The translations under genes and the position numbers were made by a program. A DNA stretch of 64,000 nt. Source: Bufo bufo. Its lineage: Eukaryota; Chordata; Amphibia; Anura; Bufonidae. How positions within the stretch are numbered: position 1 is the stretch's first letter; each line of letters opens with the position of its first letter. Shown in pieces: positions 54,886-64,000 of the stretch. The stretch spans positions 330,062,294-330,126,293 of the forward strand of contig NC_053390.1 in assembly GCF_905171765.1 (NCBI RefSeq). The letters run 5' to 3'. Below the pieces are notes generated by a model, which was given only the letters and a program-made list of their open reading frames with translations, was not told the DNA's origin and did not search any database.

Positions 54886-55389
54886 AGTTCACACTAAAAT
54901 ATTTATCTGCAAATGTTTGCAATTTCATGTTTTTTGTTTCTCCACATGTTTCTTCAAAATGTATCCCCTCTATCTTTGAATTGCCTGTTGCTCTTGACCA
55001 TCATTGAAAGTTTGATGGGGCTCTCAACATACAATGTTTGGGGACCTCTGTACTAGAGTTATAATTATTTTATCTGTTTCTGTACTCAGTCTTTTTGTAT
55101 GTAGTGTGACATAATCTAAGCCTGTGACCTTCATCTGTTATCTGACCTGTATTCTTATTGGCCTTTGACTATCCTTGGATTTGCCTGTACTCTGTCTGAT
55201 CATTATTATCTGCCAGGTAACTCTGCCTGATGAAGCATGTATTAGAGCTATAATCCGTTTGTCTGTACCCAGTCTGTCTATCTGTCGTCTGACCTAACCT
55301 GTGCCTGTGACCATGATTTGATTGTCGGCCTTTTATTTTTTACCTAGTTGCGAATGCCCTGGCCCTAGGTGCTTCAACATTACTTATGT
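54886..55389. other. No recognisable feature
   Basis: Two similar passages around 55,030-55,150 and 55,220-55,330 (TAGAGTTATAATTATTTTATC and TAGAGCTATAATCCGTTTGTC, each followed by TGTACTCAGTCT or TGTACCCAGTCTG) suggest an old duplication of about 190 bp. There is no gene. Confidence 0.4.
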
Positions 55390-55585
55390 CAATTAAATAT
55401 TTTAGCTTTTCCTCTTCAATAAATTAGCAAAAATTTGTAATACTGTTTTCACTGTGTCATTATGAGGTATTGAGCGCAGAACGATGAGGAAAAACTTTTT
55501 ATTTTTTATTTTAGCACAAGACCACAACATATAAGAATGTGCTAAAAGTGGAAGGTCTAAAGACTTTCAGAATGCATTGTACAGA
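55390..55585. mobile_element. Tc1/mariner-like end fragment
   Basis: TGTGTCATTATGAGGTATTG and GACTTTCAGAATGCATTGTA resemble the 3' end of a Tc1-like element seen in many fish and frogs. No transposase is present here. Confidence 0.5.
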
Positions 55586-55937
55586 CATGAAGCTGTAAAA
55601 AAGCTTTCCCTAGCCTCCTCCTTTTCCTCTTGGACTTCATTGCTGTCTGTAGATGATGCTTTCTGCCATCTGCTGGTGAAAGGTGAATATTTCCCATGTA
55701 ATTTCAGCTTTCACAATCAGATGGCAAGCTGCATTAGATACAAACTAAGGAGGAGAGCCATGGAGATGTTCCAGGACAGCACAAAGTGGAGGTTTTAACA
55801 CCACTATCACCCCCCTTGTTTGCACTCCTGTATAAAAATCCACTTCTCTTCTGACAATAACATTCTATTTCTGTCCATAGGATACACCTTATTCACTTTC
55901 TTCTTTATCAGGACCTGCTGGGTTTCATTACATAGAT

Positions 55938-56078
55938 CAGTGGTCAGCAACCTTTGGCACTCCAGTCGTTGTGAAACTACAATTCCCAGCATGCTCCATT
56001 CCTTTCTATAGGACTTTGGATAAGAGCAGAGTAAGTATGCATGCTGGGAGTTGTAGTTTCACAACTTGCCTACCCCTG
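55938..56078. mobile_element. Small hAT MITE with near-exact 8-bp target duplication
   Basis: This 141-bp element begins CAGTGGTCAGCAACC and ends GCCTACCCCTG. Its arms contain GTGAAACTACAATTCCCAGC and its reverse. The flanks are ACATAGAT (55,930) and ATATAGAT (56,079), 7 of 8 identical. The same family occurs at 58,461. Confidence 0.85.
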
Positions 56079-56149
56079 ATATAGATCAACTCATCTCTGT
56101 AACTCCCAACCATATAATGAGAGGCAGGGATGGAGAATTTAAAGTGGGC

Positions 56150-57117
56150 CTAAAGTGGCTCTAATTTGTGGCATGTGGGAAGGGCATGTGGGATAACTGT
56201 GCAATGCCTCCGGTTCATCAACGTGCCGATTATCGCCACTTGTCACAGGGACAAAATCCTTGAGACCTGCAGATTGTTATGTTCCTAGGCTGAGATATCT
56301 GCACTATTCAATGTTGTGTGTTCCGGTGGTTGGGAGAGCAACGATGAAGTAGAATGACAACTAGAGGTGCACAGAGGTGAATCTCTACATGAATGGATTG
56401 TTTGACTAGAAGAATTGTGCATAGTGATCCATGCTGTACTGCAAGTGAAATTAGACAAGGGCAGCAAATGTACTCTATGCAAACCATCAGAAGTCCTGTC
56501 CATGACATTGGACTACTAGCCAGATGTCCATCTACAGGTGTTCCATTGACCTCATGCTACCACTCTAAAACTTTATCATGATGCACAGTAAGATGGCAAT
56601 GGAGGCTGGAATGGAGGTGTCATGAGTCCCACGTTTGTCTCGGATACAATGATAGCTGAAGATTGGTCTGGAGACCATGTGGGCAACGCCATGAAGATCG
56701 TGAACATTATACAGGTCCTACACCTGGGATTATGGTGTAGGATGGCATAATGTATGGTTTTCAGACATTTCAGGTACACTAACAGCTCAATGTTACATTG
56801 ATTTGGCCATGGAAACAGTGGTATGGGCATTTCTCCAAAGTGTCCCAAGAGCCATTTTGCAACAGGACAATTGCAGGCCACGTATTGCTCGATCTACTTT
56901 GAGCAGTCTGTGTAGCCTAAATGTGCTACCATGGTCTGCAGTTTGTTCAGACTTGTTTCCCATCGAGCACATCTGGGATGTCATTGGTCAGCAATTGCAA
57001 AGGGAGTTGCTAGCAGCAGATCGTGATGATTTGCGTGCCCAAGTGCATTCAGAGTGGCAGAACATTCCTAAGACAACAATTAATAACCTTATTGACAGCA
57101 TGCCAAGGCATTTAAGT
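56150..57117 (+). pseudogene. Tc1 transposase remnant
   Basis: Heavily mutated Tc1-type transposase. The best part is 56,803-57,117, with LQQDNCRPRIARS (aspartate of the DDE triad) and FPIEHIWDVIGQQLQ (third acidic residue). KTTINNLIDSMPRHL follows near the C-terminus. Upstream, to about 56,230, pieces of the DNA-binding half can be read in changing frames (RDKILETCRLL). It is cut by a hAT MITE at 57,118, before its last codons. Confidence 0.8.
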
Positions 57118-57590
57118 CAGGGCCGGCGTTAGAGGGGGGGGGGGGTAAACTGGGCAATTGCCCAGGGCCCCGATCCCAGAAAGGGCCCCCTGCTCACTCC
57201 ACAGTTACCACCACACAACTGTGTCATTCAGCTGCTGGCCCAGCCGCCAGATACGGAAGAGAACTGGAGGGCCACAGCTGAGCAGGGCACAATGATAGGT
57301 AGTGAGTGGAGCGGAGGCAGAGTACGGCACCAGCTTGCTCTCAGAGGAACCAGTAGAGGCGGAGCAGTGACACTGCAGGACAGGATCAACTCAGCCCACT
57401 ATATCCGGCTGGGACTGCACTCCTGGACACACTCACAGCATCACCTAACTGACCAGGCTGTCAGCATCAGGTCAGGAGAAGTTGAGAAACAGAAGTGAGG
57501 TAAGGAGAAGTCAAGTGCTGAGCAGCAGTGCAGGAGGAATGGAGGGGTAAGAATGTGCACTGAAGCATTGTGGGGCAGGTATCAGTTGTT
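57118..57590. mobile_element. hAT element end inserted in the Tc1 remnant
   Basis: The sequence starts CAGGGCCGGCGTTAGAGGGG, then GGGCAATTGCCCAGGGCCCC. It is similar in style to the ends at 45,654 and 45,776. No right end or 8-bp duplication could be found, so the extent is a guess. Confidence 0.55.
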
Positions 57591-57654
57591 TTTAAATAAA
57601 TCAATATATACAATGGTCTAGCTGCCCTAAGAACATATATATCTAGTTGCCCTT

Positions 57655-58010
57655 AACCCCATATGTACCGCAGTTAGGCTGGCCATTCAGGCCACCCTGA
57701 AAAGATGGACAATAAAAACCCACCTCTGGCTCCGCTAAGCCACGCCCTGGTCCAGTTAGGCCACGCCCCCTGGCCCATACGGACAAAAACCTCAGGTCAG
57801 ATACAGGGGTGGGAGGGAGGGTTACTTTCTCCCTGCATCTCACATTCAGACAGCAAAGTGCTGCTGTCTGAGTGTAAGCTGTTCAAAAGGACATACCTGT
57901 GACCGTCCAGTCCCTGCGTCGGACAGAGGACAGGCGGACTGAAAACCAGACTGCCCAGCCTAAAACTGGACCTCCAGCCACCCTAACGGAAGTTGTCAGT
58001 TCTTTGAAAA
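57655..58010. mobile_element. Possible MITE with GTTAGGCTGGCC ends
   Basis: The left end GTTAGGCTGGCCATTCAGG is partly mirrored by CTCCAGCCACCCTAAC near 57,970-57,985. The interior includes AGCCACGCCCTGG and GGCCACGCCCCC. No target duplication was found. Confidence 0.35.
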
Positions 58011-58273
58011 TAGCACCCACTCAGGAGCGGACCCGGTGTCATAACCACTGAGCCTGCTGTTTTATGCAACAAACACCTGGTGGTAGAGTCTGTTCACAGA
58101 CCGTTAACCCCTTAGATACTGTGGTAAATTGTGACCACAGCATCTAAGAAGCCAAATTCTGGGAGTGCTGCAGTCCAGTGATCAAATGGCTCTCCACGAT
58201 GGGATCACAGGAGCTGCTAGATTGCTATGGCAACCTCAGCCTTCTGCCTCTGCCAGCGCTCCATAGAACCATG

Positions 58274-58682
58274 GGGGGTCATTTACTAACCAGAAATATG
58301 CCTATAGTATGTGTATTCCTGGCACAGATTGCGGCGCAGAGGTTTTTTGCCCCTAAATCTGTGACTTTTCCCTGCTCACGCCAGGTCTAAAATAGTGGGG
58401 AAGCTGTCTTACATTTATTATGAATTATGTAGAGGCCGGCGTCTCTACATAACTCTAGAACATGCATGCTCAACCTGTGGCCCTCCAGCTGTTGTAAAAC
58501 TACAACTCCCATCATGCCCTGCTGTAGGCTGATAGCTGTAGGTTGTCCAGGCATGCTGGGAGTTGTAGTTTTACAACAGCTGGAGGGCCGCAGGTTGGCA
58601 TCCCTGCTCTAGAAGATCCACCAGCAGATATAGGAGATATTAAGGTCGGCGTCTAAAACGCCAGCATTAATAAATGACCCCC
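58274..58682. mobile_element. MITE with GGGGGTCATTTA ends, carrying a nested hAT MITE
   Basis: Ends GGGGGTCATTTACTAA and TTAATAAATGACCCCC are inverted repeats. A younger 146-bp hAT MITE lies inside at 58,461-58,606. I could not confirm the outer element's own duplication. Confidence 0.7.
58461..58606. mobile_element. Small hAT MITE with exact 8-bp target duplication
   Basis: CTCTAGAA occurs on both sides (58,453-58,460 and 58,607-58,614). The arms contain CCTCCAGCTGTTGTAAAAC and GTTTTACAACAGCTGGAGG. Same family as 55,938-56,078. Confidence 0.92.
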
Positions 58683-59219
58683 ATAGTGAATCTCCCATAG
58701 GCTACAATGGTAAATTATTGCAGTCTATGGGAGAAGCTATCAGACAAATTGCATGATCAAAACCACAAAGAGAGTAAAAAAAAATTAAATAAAGTTTTAA
58801 AAAATATAATAAACAAGAATACAATAAAAAATAAGATCATTAGTATCACACGACCCATAATGCCTGAACTATTAATATATAAAATAATGTATGGCAACTA
58901 AATGAGCAATTTGCTGTTTTTTGGTCACTTCACCTTCCCAAAAAATAGAATAAAAAGTGATTAAAAAAAAAACTACACATCACTGTACAAGAAATGAGCC
59001 CTAATGCCCCTTTCAAACAAACGATACGGGTTGTGTCCAGAACTGTTCAGAAAAAAGCTGATGGTTTTGCATGCAAGTACAGTCAGATTTGTCTGCAATC
59101 GCATTCAGTGGTTCCGTTTTTTTTCACACGGATGCACACAGTTGTGATGAGTTTTTCAGGTGCGTGATAAAAAAACAGAAGAAAAACAATTTATATCTCC
59201 TAGCAACCATCATTTATGG
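58683..59219. other. AT-rich stretch without genes
   Basis: Poly-A runs and short frames only. Some words (TTTCACACGGATGCACACA near 59,120) recall MITEs at 20,990 and 21,220, but no element can be delimited. Confidence 0.45.
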
Positions 59220-59371
59220 ATAGTGCAATACTTCAGAATTTGGGGTCCCACTGACTTTTTTGGCAATATACAACAGATTAGTCAGTGTGCAATTTAAGCT
59301 AGAAATACAGCCATAATTTTCTGGGTTTTTAAAAACACACTTTTTTTTTGCCAAAATCCACTATTTTACAG

Positions 59372-59840
59372 ATCTTTAATTGCGGCCTAGTGTGGGTCAG
59401 GGCGTGTGAGATACACCCTTTATATACAGGGGTTAAATTCAGTTATTTGAAATACAGCCATTTTGGGCACAAATCTTTAATTGCGGCCTAGTGTGGGTCA
59501 GGGCGTGTGAGATACACCCTTTATATACAGGTTTTATATTCTTCTATTAATAAAACACCCTTTTCTGGGTAAAATACAATTTTTTTCTGCAATTGCAGCA
59601 TCAGCACGTTTGAAATTCCAGGGTTATATACTGCTGTCATATTCAGTTTTTAAACAAACACCCGTTTGTGGAAAAAAAAAGTATATTTTGCAGCCTTTGC
59701 TGCATATGTCATTGTGAGATACACACTTTAGATACTGTGGTTCTATTCAGGTATTTGAAATATAGCCATTTTGGGCAAACAAATTTAATTGAGGCCTAGT
59801 CTGGATCAGGGCGTGTGAGATACACCCTGTACATACTGTT
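59372..59840. repeat. 101-bp repeat upstream of transposase copy C
   Basis: ATCTTTAATTGCGGCCTAGTG starts at 59,372 and 59,473, and a degenerate version (TTTAATTGAGGCCTAGTC) starts near 59,785. Each is followed by GGGCGTGTGAGATACACCCT. Intervening text repeats the GAAATACAGCCATTTTGGGC motif. Confidence 0.85.
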
Positions 59841-59898
59841 GTTCTATTCTGCTATTAATTAAACACCCATTTAGGGCAAGATCCTAAATTTGAGAAAT

Positions 59899-62800
59899 AT
59901 GAGGAGAGCGTCAAATAAGGGACGTGGCCCAGTTCGTGGTGCTGCTGGTGGAGCTCCTGTTGCAGGGAGAGGACGTGGTCGATCTGTGCCAGCTACACGC
60001 ACAAGTGAAACCCCTTCCTCAGGTGCGAGTGGGCGACAGAACCTGCAGCGGTATTTGGTCGGGCCTAATGCAGCTCTACGAATGGTGAGGCCTGAACAAG
60101 TACAGGCGATAGTAGATTGGGTTGCTGACAGTGCCTCCAGTTCCTTCACATTGTCTCCCACCCAGTCTCCTGCTGAAAGACCACAGTTGGCACCTGCAGC
60201 TTATGTCCATCAGTCTTTCACCTCACCCCCTTGCAAATCAGCCAAGCTGTCTGAGCCCCAAGTCATGCAGCAGTCTCTTCTGCTTTTTGATGACTCTGTT
60301 AGCAGGGTTTCCCAGGGCCATCCACCTAGCCCTGCCCCAGAAGTGGAAGATATTGAGTGCACCGATGCCCAACCACTTATCTTTCAAGATGAGTACATGG
60401 GTGGACCATCGCAGCACATCTCAGATGATGACGAAACACAGGTGCTAACTGCTGGGGCTTTCAAAAGTGTGCAGACCGACAAGAAGGGCAGGGGTGAAGA
60501 CTGGGTGGAAGATGATGTGGAGGACGATGAGGTCCTCGACCCCACATGAAATCAAGGTCATGCGAGTGACCTATGTAGTTCGGAGGAAGAGGCGGTGGTC
60601 GCACAGAGCCACCAGCACAGCAGAAGAGGGAGCAGGGTGCAAAAGCGGAGCGGCCGTCCTCTAGACAGTATGCCTGCTACTGCCCACCGCAGCAAGGGAC
60701 CGAGCACACCAAAGCCAGCTCCAAGGAGTTCCCTGGCGTGGCAGTTCTTCAGAAAATGTGCTGACGACAAGACACGAGTGCTTTGCAGGCTGTGCAATCA
60801 GAGCCTGAAGCGAGGCATAAACATTCTCAACCTGAGCACAACCTGCATGACCAGGCATTTAAGGGTTAAGCACGAGCTGCAGCGGAGTAGACACCTCAAA
60901 AACCAAGAAAGGTCTCTTTCTCCTCCTGCTTCCTCTTCTGCTGCAGTCTCGGCCTCTTCATTCACCTCTAGAGTGACAGTGCCATCTGCCACCCCGCAAA
61001 CAGAGGATCTTCCAGCAACACCACCACCTAGGTCACCAAGCATCTACACAATGTCCCAAGGAAGCGTTCAGCTCTCCATCTCCCAAACACTTTAGAGAAG
61101 GAAGAAGTACCTCCCTACCCTCCCTCCCTGGCCCTGAATGCCAGCATTTCTAAATTACTGGCCTTTGAAATACTGTCATTCCGTCTGGTGGAGACGGATA
61201 GTTTTAAAGGCCTTATGGCGATGGCTGTCCCACAGTACGTCGTGCCCAGCCGCCACTACTTTTCCAGACGAGCCCTCCCTTCCCTGCTTCCCTGCACAAC
61301 CAAGTAGGGGACAAAATCAGGTGTGCACTGCGCAACGCCATCTGTGGCAAGGTGCACCTGACTACGGATATGTGGACCAGTAAGCACGGTCAGGGCTGTT
61401 ATATCTCCATAACAGCACACTGGGTAAATGCAGTGGCGGCTGGGCCTGAGTCGGATAGCAGTTTGGTGCATGTCCTTCCACCACCGAGGATTGCAGGGCG
61501 CTTCAGTTTGCCTCCTGTTGCTTCCTCCTCCTACTCCGCTTCCTCATCCTCTATTGGCTCCTCATCCGGTCAGCGTAACACCTTCACCACTAACTTCAGC
61601 ACAGCCAGGGGTAAACAACAGCAGGCAGTGTTAAAACATATCTGTTTGGGGGACAAACCCCACACCGCGCAAGAGCTGTGGACGGGCATTGAACAACAGA
61701 CCGATAAGTGGTTGGTGCCAGTGAGCCTCAATCCCGGCCTGGTGGTGTGCGATAATGGGCGAAATCTCGTAGCTGTTCTGGGACTAGCCGGTTTGACGCA
61801 CATCCCTTGCCTGGCGCACATGCTGAATTTGGTGGTGCAGAGATTCCTTAAAAATTACCCCGATATGTCAGAGCTGCTGCATAAAGTGCGGGCCGTCTGT
61901 GCACGCTTTCGGCGTTCTCACCCTGCCGCTGCTCGCCTGTCAGCGCTACAGCGTAACTTCAGCCTTCCCGTTCACCGCCTCATATGCGACTTGCCCACAA
62001 GGTGGAACTCCACCTTGCACATGCTGGCCAGACTGTGCGAGCAGCAGCAGGCGAGAGTGGAGTTTCAGCTGCAGCACGCACGGGTGAGTTGCTCTGTGGA
62101 ACAGCACCACTTCACCACCAATGACTGGGCCTCCATGCGAGACCTGTGTTCCTTGTTGCGCTGTTTGGAGTACTTCACCAACATGGCCAGTGCCGATAAC
62201 GCCGTTCTCAGTGTAACTATCCCACTTCTATGCCTTCTTGAAAAAACGCCCCTGGCGATGATGAAAGAGGATGTGGCACAGGAGGAGGAGGAGGAAGAAG
62301 AGGGATCATTTCGTAGAGTTTCCGGCCAGTCATTCACAAGTGGCTCCGAGGGTGGGTTCCTGCACCCACAAACGCCAGGTACACAATTGTCCAGCCAGGG
62401 CACAGTTCTAGAGGATGACGAGGTGGAGGAGGAGATGGAGGAGGAGGAGGAACCATGTTCACAGCAGGGTGGCACCCAGACCAGCTCATGGCCATCACTG
62501 GTGCGTGGCTGGGGGGATACCAAGGACACAGACGATACACCTCCCACAGAGGACAGCTTTTCGTTGCCTCTGGGCAGCCTGGCACACATGAGCGATTACA
62601 TGCTGCAGTGTCTCCGTAACGATTGCCGAGTTGCCCACATTCTAACTTGTGCTGATTACTGGGTGGCCACGCTGCTCGATCCCCGTTACAAGGACAACGT
62701 ACCGTCCTTAATTCCGTCACTGGAGCTTGATCGTAAGATGCGCGAGTACAAGCGCACGCTGGTAGATGCGCTGCTGGTGGCATTCCCACCTGACAGCGGG

Positions 62801-63236
62801 GGCACAGTGGAATCACAAGGCAAAGGCAGAGGTCACCAACGCAGCTGGGGCACCGCCAGCACCTCAGAAGGCAGGGTTAGCATGGCCGAAATGTGGAAAA
62901 GCTTTGTCAGCAAGCCACAACAACCAGCACCACCAGCTGATATGGAATGTCTTAGCAGGAGGCAGCATTTCACCAACATGGTGGAGCAGTATGTGTGCCC
63001 CCTTCAACTTCTGGGTCTCCAAATTGGGCACATGGCCTGAGCTTGCCCTTTACGCCTTGGAGGTGCTGGCCTGCCCTGCAGCCAGTGTATTATCTGAACG
63101 TGTGTTTAGCACGGCAGGGAGCGTTATCACAGACAAGTGCAGCCACCTGTCCACAGCCAATGTGGACAAGCTCACGTTCATTAATATGAACCAGGCATGG
63201 ATCCCACAGGACTTGTCCGTACCTTGTGCAGAATAG
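59899..63236 (+). pseudogene. hAT transposase with BED zinc finger, copy C (broken)
   Basis: The ATG at 59,899 begins an arginine/glycine-rich N-terminus. The frame reads to 60,549, where TGG of copy A is TGA. The BED finger follows (CRLCNQSLKRG, RHLRVKH). A second stop, TAG, lies at 61,093, and frame changes soon after. The long piece 61,352-63,040 contains LTTDMWTSKHGQG, CDNGRNLVAVLGLAG, TRWNSTLHMLARL and ATLLDPRYKDNV. A shift near the C-run at 62,998 moves the dimerisation domain (FNFWVSKLGTWPELALYALE, VLSERVFSTAGS) into another frame, ending at 63,236. The coding content is nearly full length, but at least two stops and two shifts kill it. Confidence 0.88.
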
Positions 63237-63468
63237 ACATGTATACCTGCCTTAACCAGCCATTGTTATACTGCAGCGGAATTGCTCATTCTTGTATTTT
63301 GGATATTTCACACTCTTTTGGAGTGTACCCTAATAAAAAAATTAAAACCAAAAACCGGTGTTGGCTACCTCGTCCTCCTCCACCGCCTACTCAAACTCCT
63401 ACTCCATATGGAACTCCACCTCATGAATCAAAAATTTACGTATTTTATTTTATTTCATTTCACTACTT

Positions 63469-64000
63469 TGTCAGTTACATTTTCTGGTGAAATTCACCAA
63501 TTTATGGGTGTGATACACCACTGCTATACCTAGTAGACCGGTTAAAAAAAAATAAAAAATTTGTCAGTTAAATTTTCTGCTGAAATTCACCAATTTTTGG
63601 GTGTGATGTACCACTGCTATACCTATTAGACCAGTAAAAAAAATAAAAAATTTGTCAGTTACATTTTTGGTTGAAATTCAACAATTTTTGGATGTGATGT
63701 ACCACTGCTATACCTAGTAGACAGGTAAAAAATAATAAGAATTGTCAGTTAAATTTTTGGGTGTGAAGTACCACTGCTATACCTATTAGACCGGTAAAAA
63801 AAAATAAAAAAAAATTGTCAGTTACATTTTCTGGTGAAATTCACCAATTTTTGGGTGTGAGGTACCACTGCTATACCTATTAGACCGGTGGGAAAAAAAA
63901 TTGTCAGTTACATTTTCGGTTGAAATTCAACAATTTTTGGGTGTGATTTACCACTGCTATACCTAGAAGACAGGTTACATTTTGGGGTGAAATTCACAAA
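63469..64000. repeat. About 90-bp tandem repeat downstream of transposase copy C
   Basis: TGTCAGTTA recurs at 63,469, 63,562, 63,653, 63,743, 63,816 and 63,902. Each unit has TGAAATTCACCAATTTTTGG, ACCACTGCTATACCTA and an A-rich linker. The fourth interval is short because GGTGAAATTCACCAATTT is missing. The array continues to the window end. Confidence 0.9.

Larger units (their letters stand above)
59220..64000 (+). mobile_element. hAT transposon copy C, continues past the window end
   Basis: This is a paralogue of copy A in the same orientation. It has a 5' noncoding part with a 101-bp repeat, the transposase frame 59,899-63,236 and a 3' part with a 90-bp tandem repeat running off the window. 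The 5' terminal repeat is not visible, so the left limit is approximate. Its 3' region shares no obvious sequence with the 141-bp array of copy A. Confidence 0.8.

Noticed and set aside
1..64000. Bacterial or viral origin of the window
   Set aside because: Operon structure and ribosome-site-led genes are absent. The content is vertebrate-type transposons with target duplications, microsatellites and MITEs.

Overview
The window looks like a stretch of a large vertebrate genome made almost wholly of transposable elements. An anuran amphibian fits best. The reasons are the mixture of families (hAT elements with repeated short motifs near their ends, piggyBac elements with TTAA target duplications, a Tx1/L1-like LINE, chromodomain Gypsy, DIRS, GIY-YIG Penelope-like elements and Tc1 fragments), the very high density of palindromic MITEs, and the resemblance of several repeats to ones I remember from frog genomes. 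That last point is memory, not a search. I found no convincing host gene, tRNA, rRNA or CRISPR array. Nearly every long open frame belongs to a mobile element, and most of those are broken.

Layout. 1-6.2 kb: a hAT element (copy A, plus strand, cut by the window edge) whose 3' noncoding part contains about 22 copies of a 141-bp minisatellite. 6.2-10.25 kb: a divergent hAT (copy B, minus strand), followed by pieces of another hAT, a Tc1 and MITEs to 11.75 kb. 11.8-22.9 kb: a chromodomain Gypsy (minus strand) heavily interrupted by two hAT MITEs, a Tx1/L1-like LINE (plus strand), a palindromic piggyBac MITE and an isolated LTR. It also carries a recent tandem duplication. 22.9-26.8 kb: a dead piggyBac transposase with long fold-back noncoding DNA. 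26.8-29 kb: nested MITEs and a palindromic repeat with a hammerhead-ribozyme-like core.

30.6-33.7 kb: a near-perfect inverted dimer of a Penelope-like element, flanked by a 14-bp target duplication. 34.2-38.7 kb: a young LTR retroelement (LTRs about 99% alike by eye, 4-bp target duplication). Its only long frame is intact and encodes a Gag-like protein with a PPxY motif and a cold-shock/Y-box-like domain, with no pol. 39.5-41.3 kb: two more Penelope-like 3' regions with hammerhead-like motifs. 43.3-44.1 kb: a Harbinger-like MITE. 44.9-48.2 kb: a second Gypsy whose RNase H is split by a 1.9-kb hAT. 48.2-51.4 kb: a DIRS element (minus strand). 51.8-59.2 kb: Tc1, piggyBac and hAT remnants and MITEs. 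59.2 kb to the end: another copy (C) of the hAT-A family, also broken.

The elements do not work together as a pathway. They form a stratigraphy, and target duplications let many of the insertions be ordered. The most interesting items are the cold-shock-domain LTR element (34,207-38,729) and the hammerhead-like motifs, two of which share a paired T3/A8 change in the core. Boundaries without a stated target duplication are approximate.
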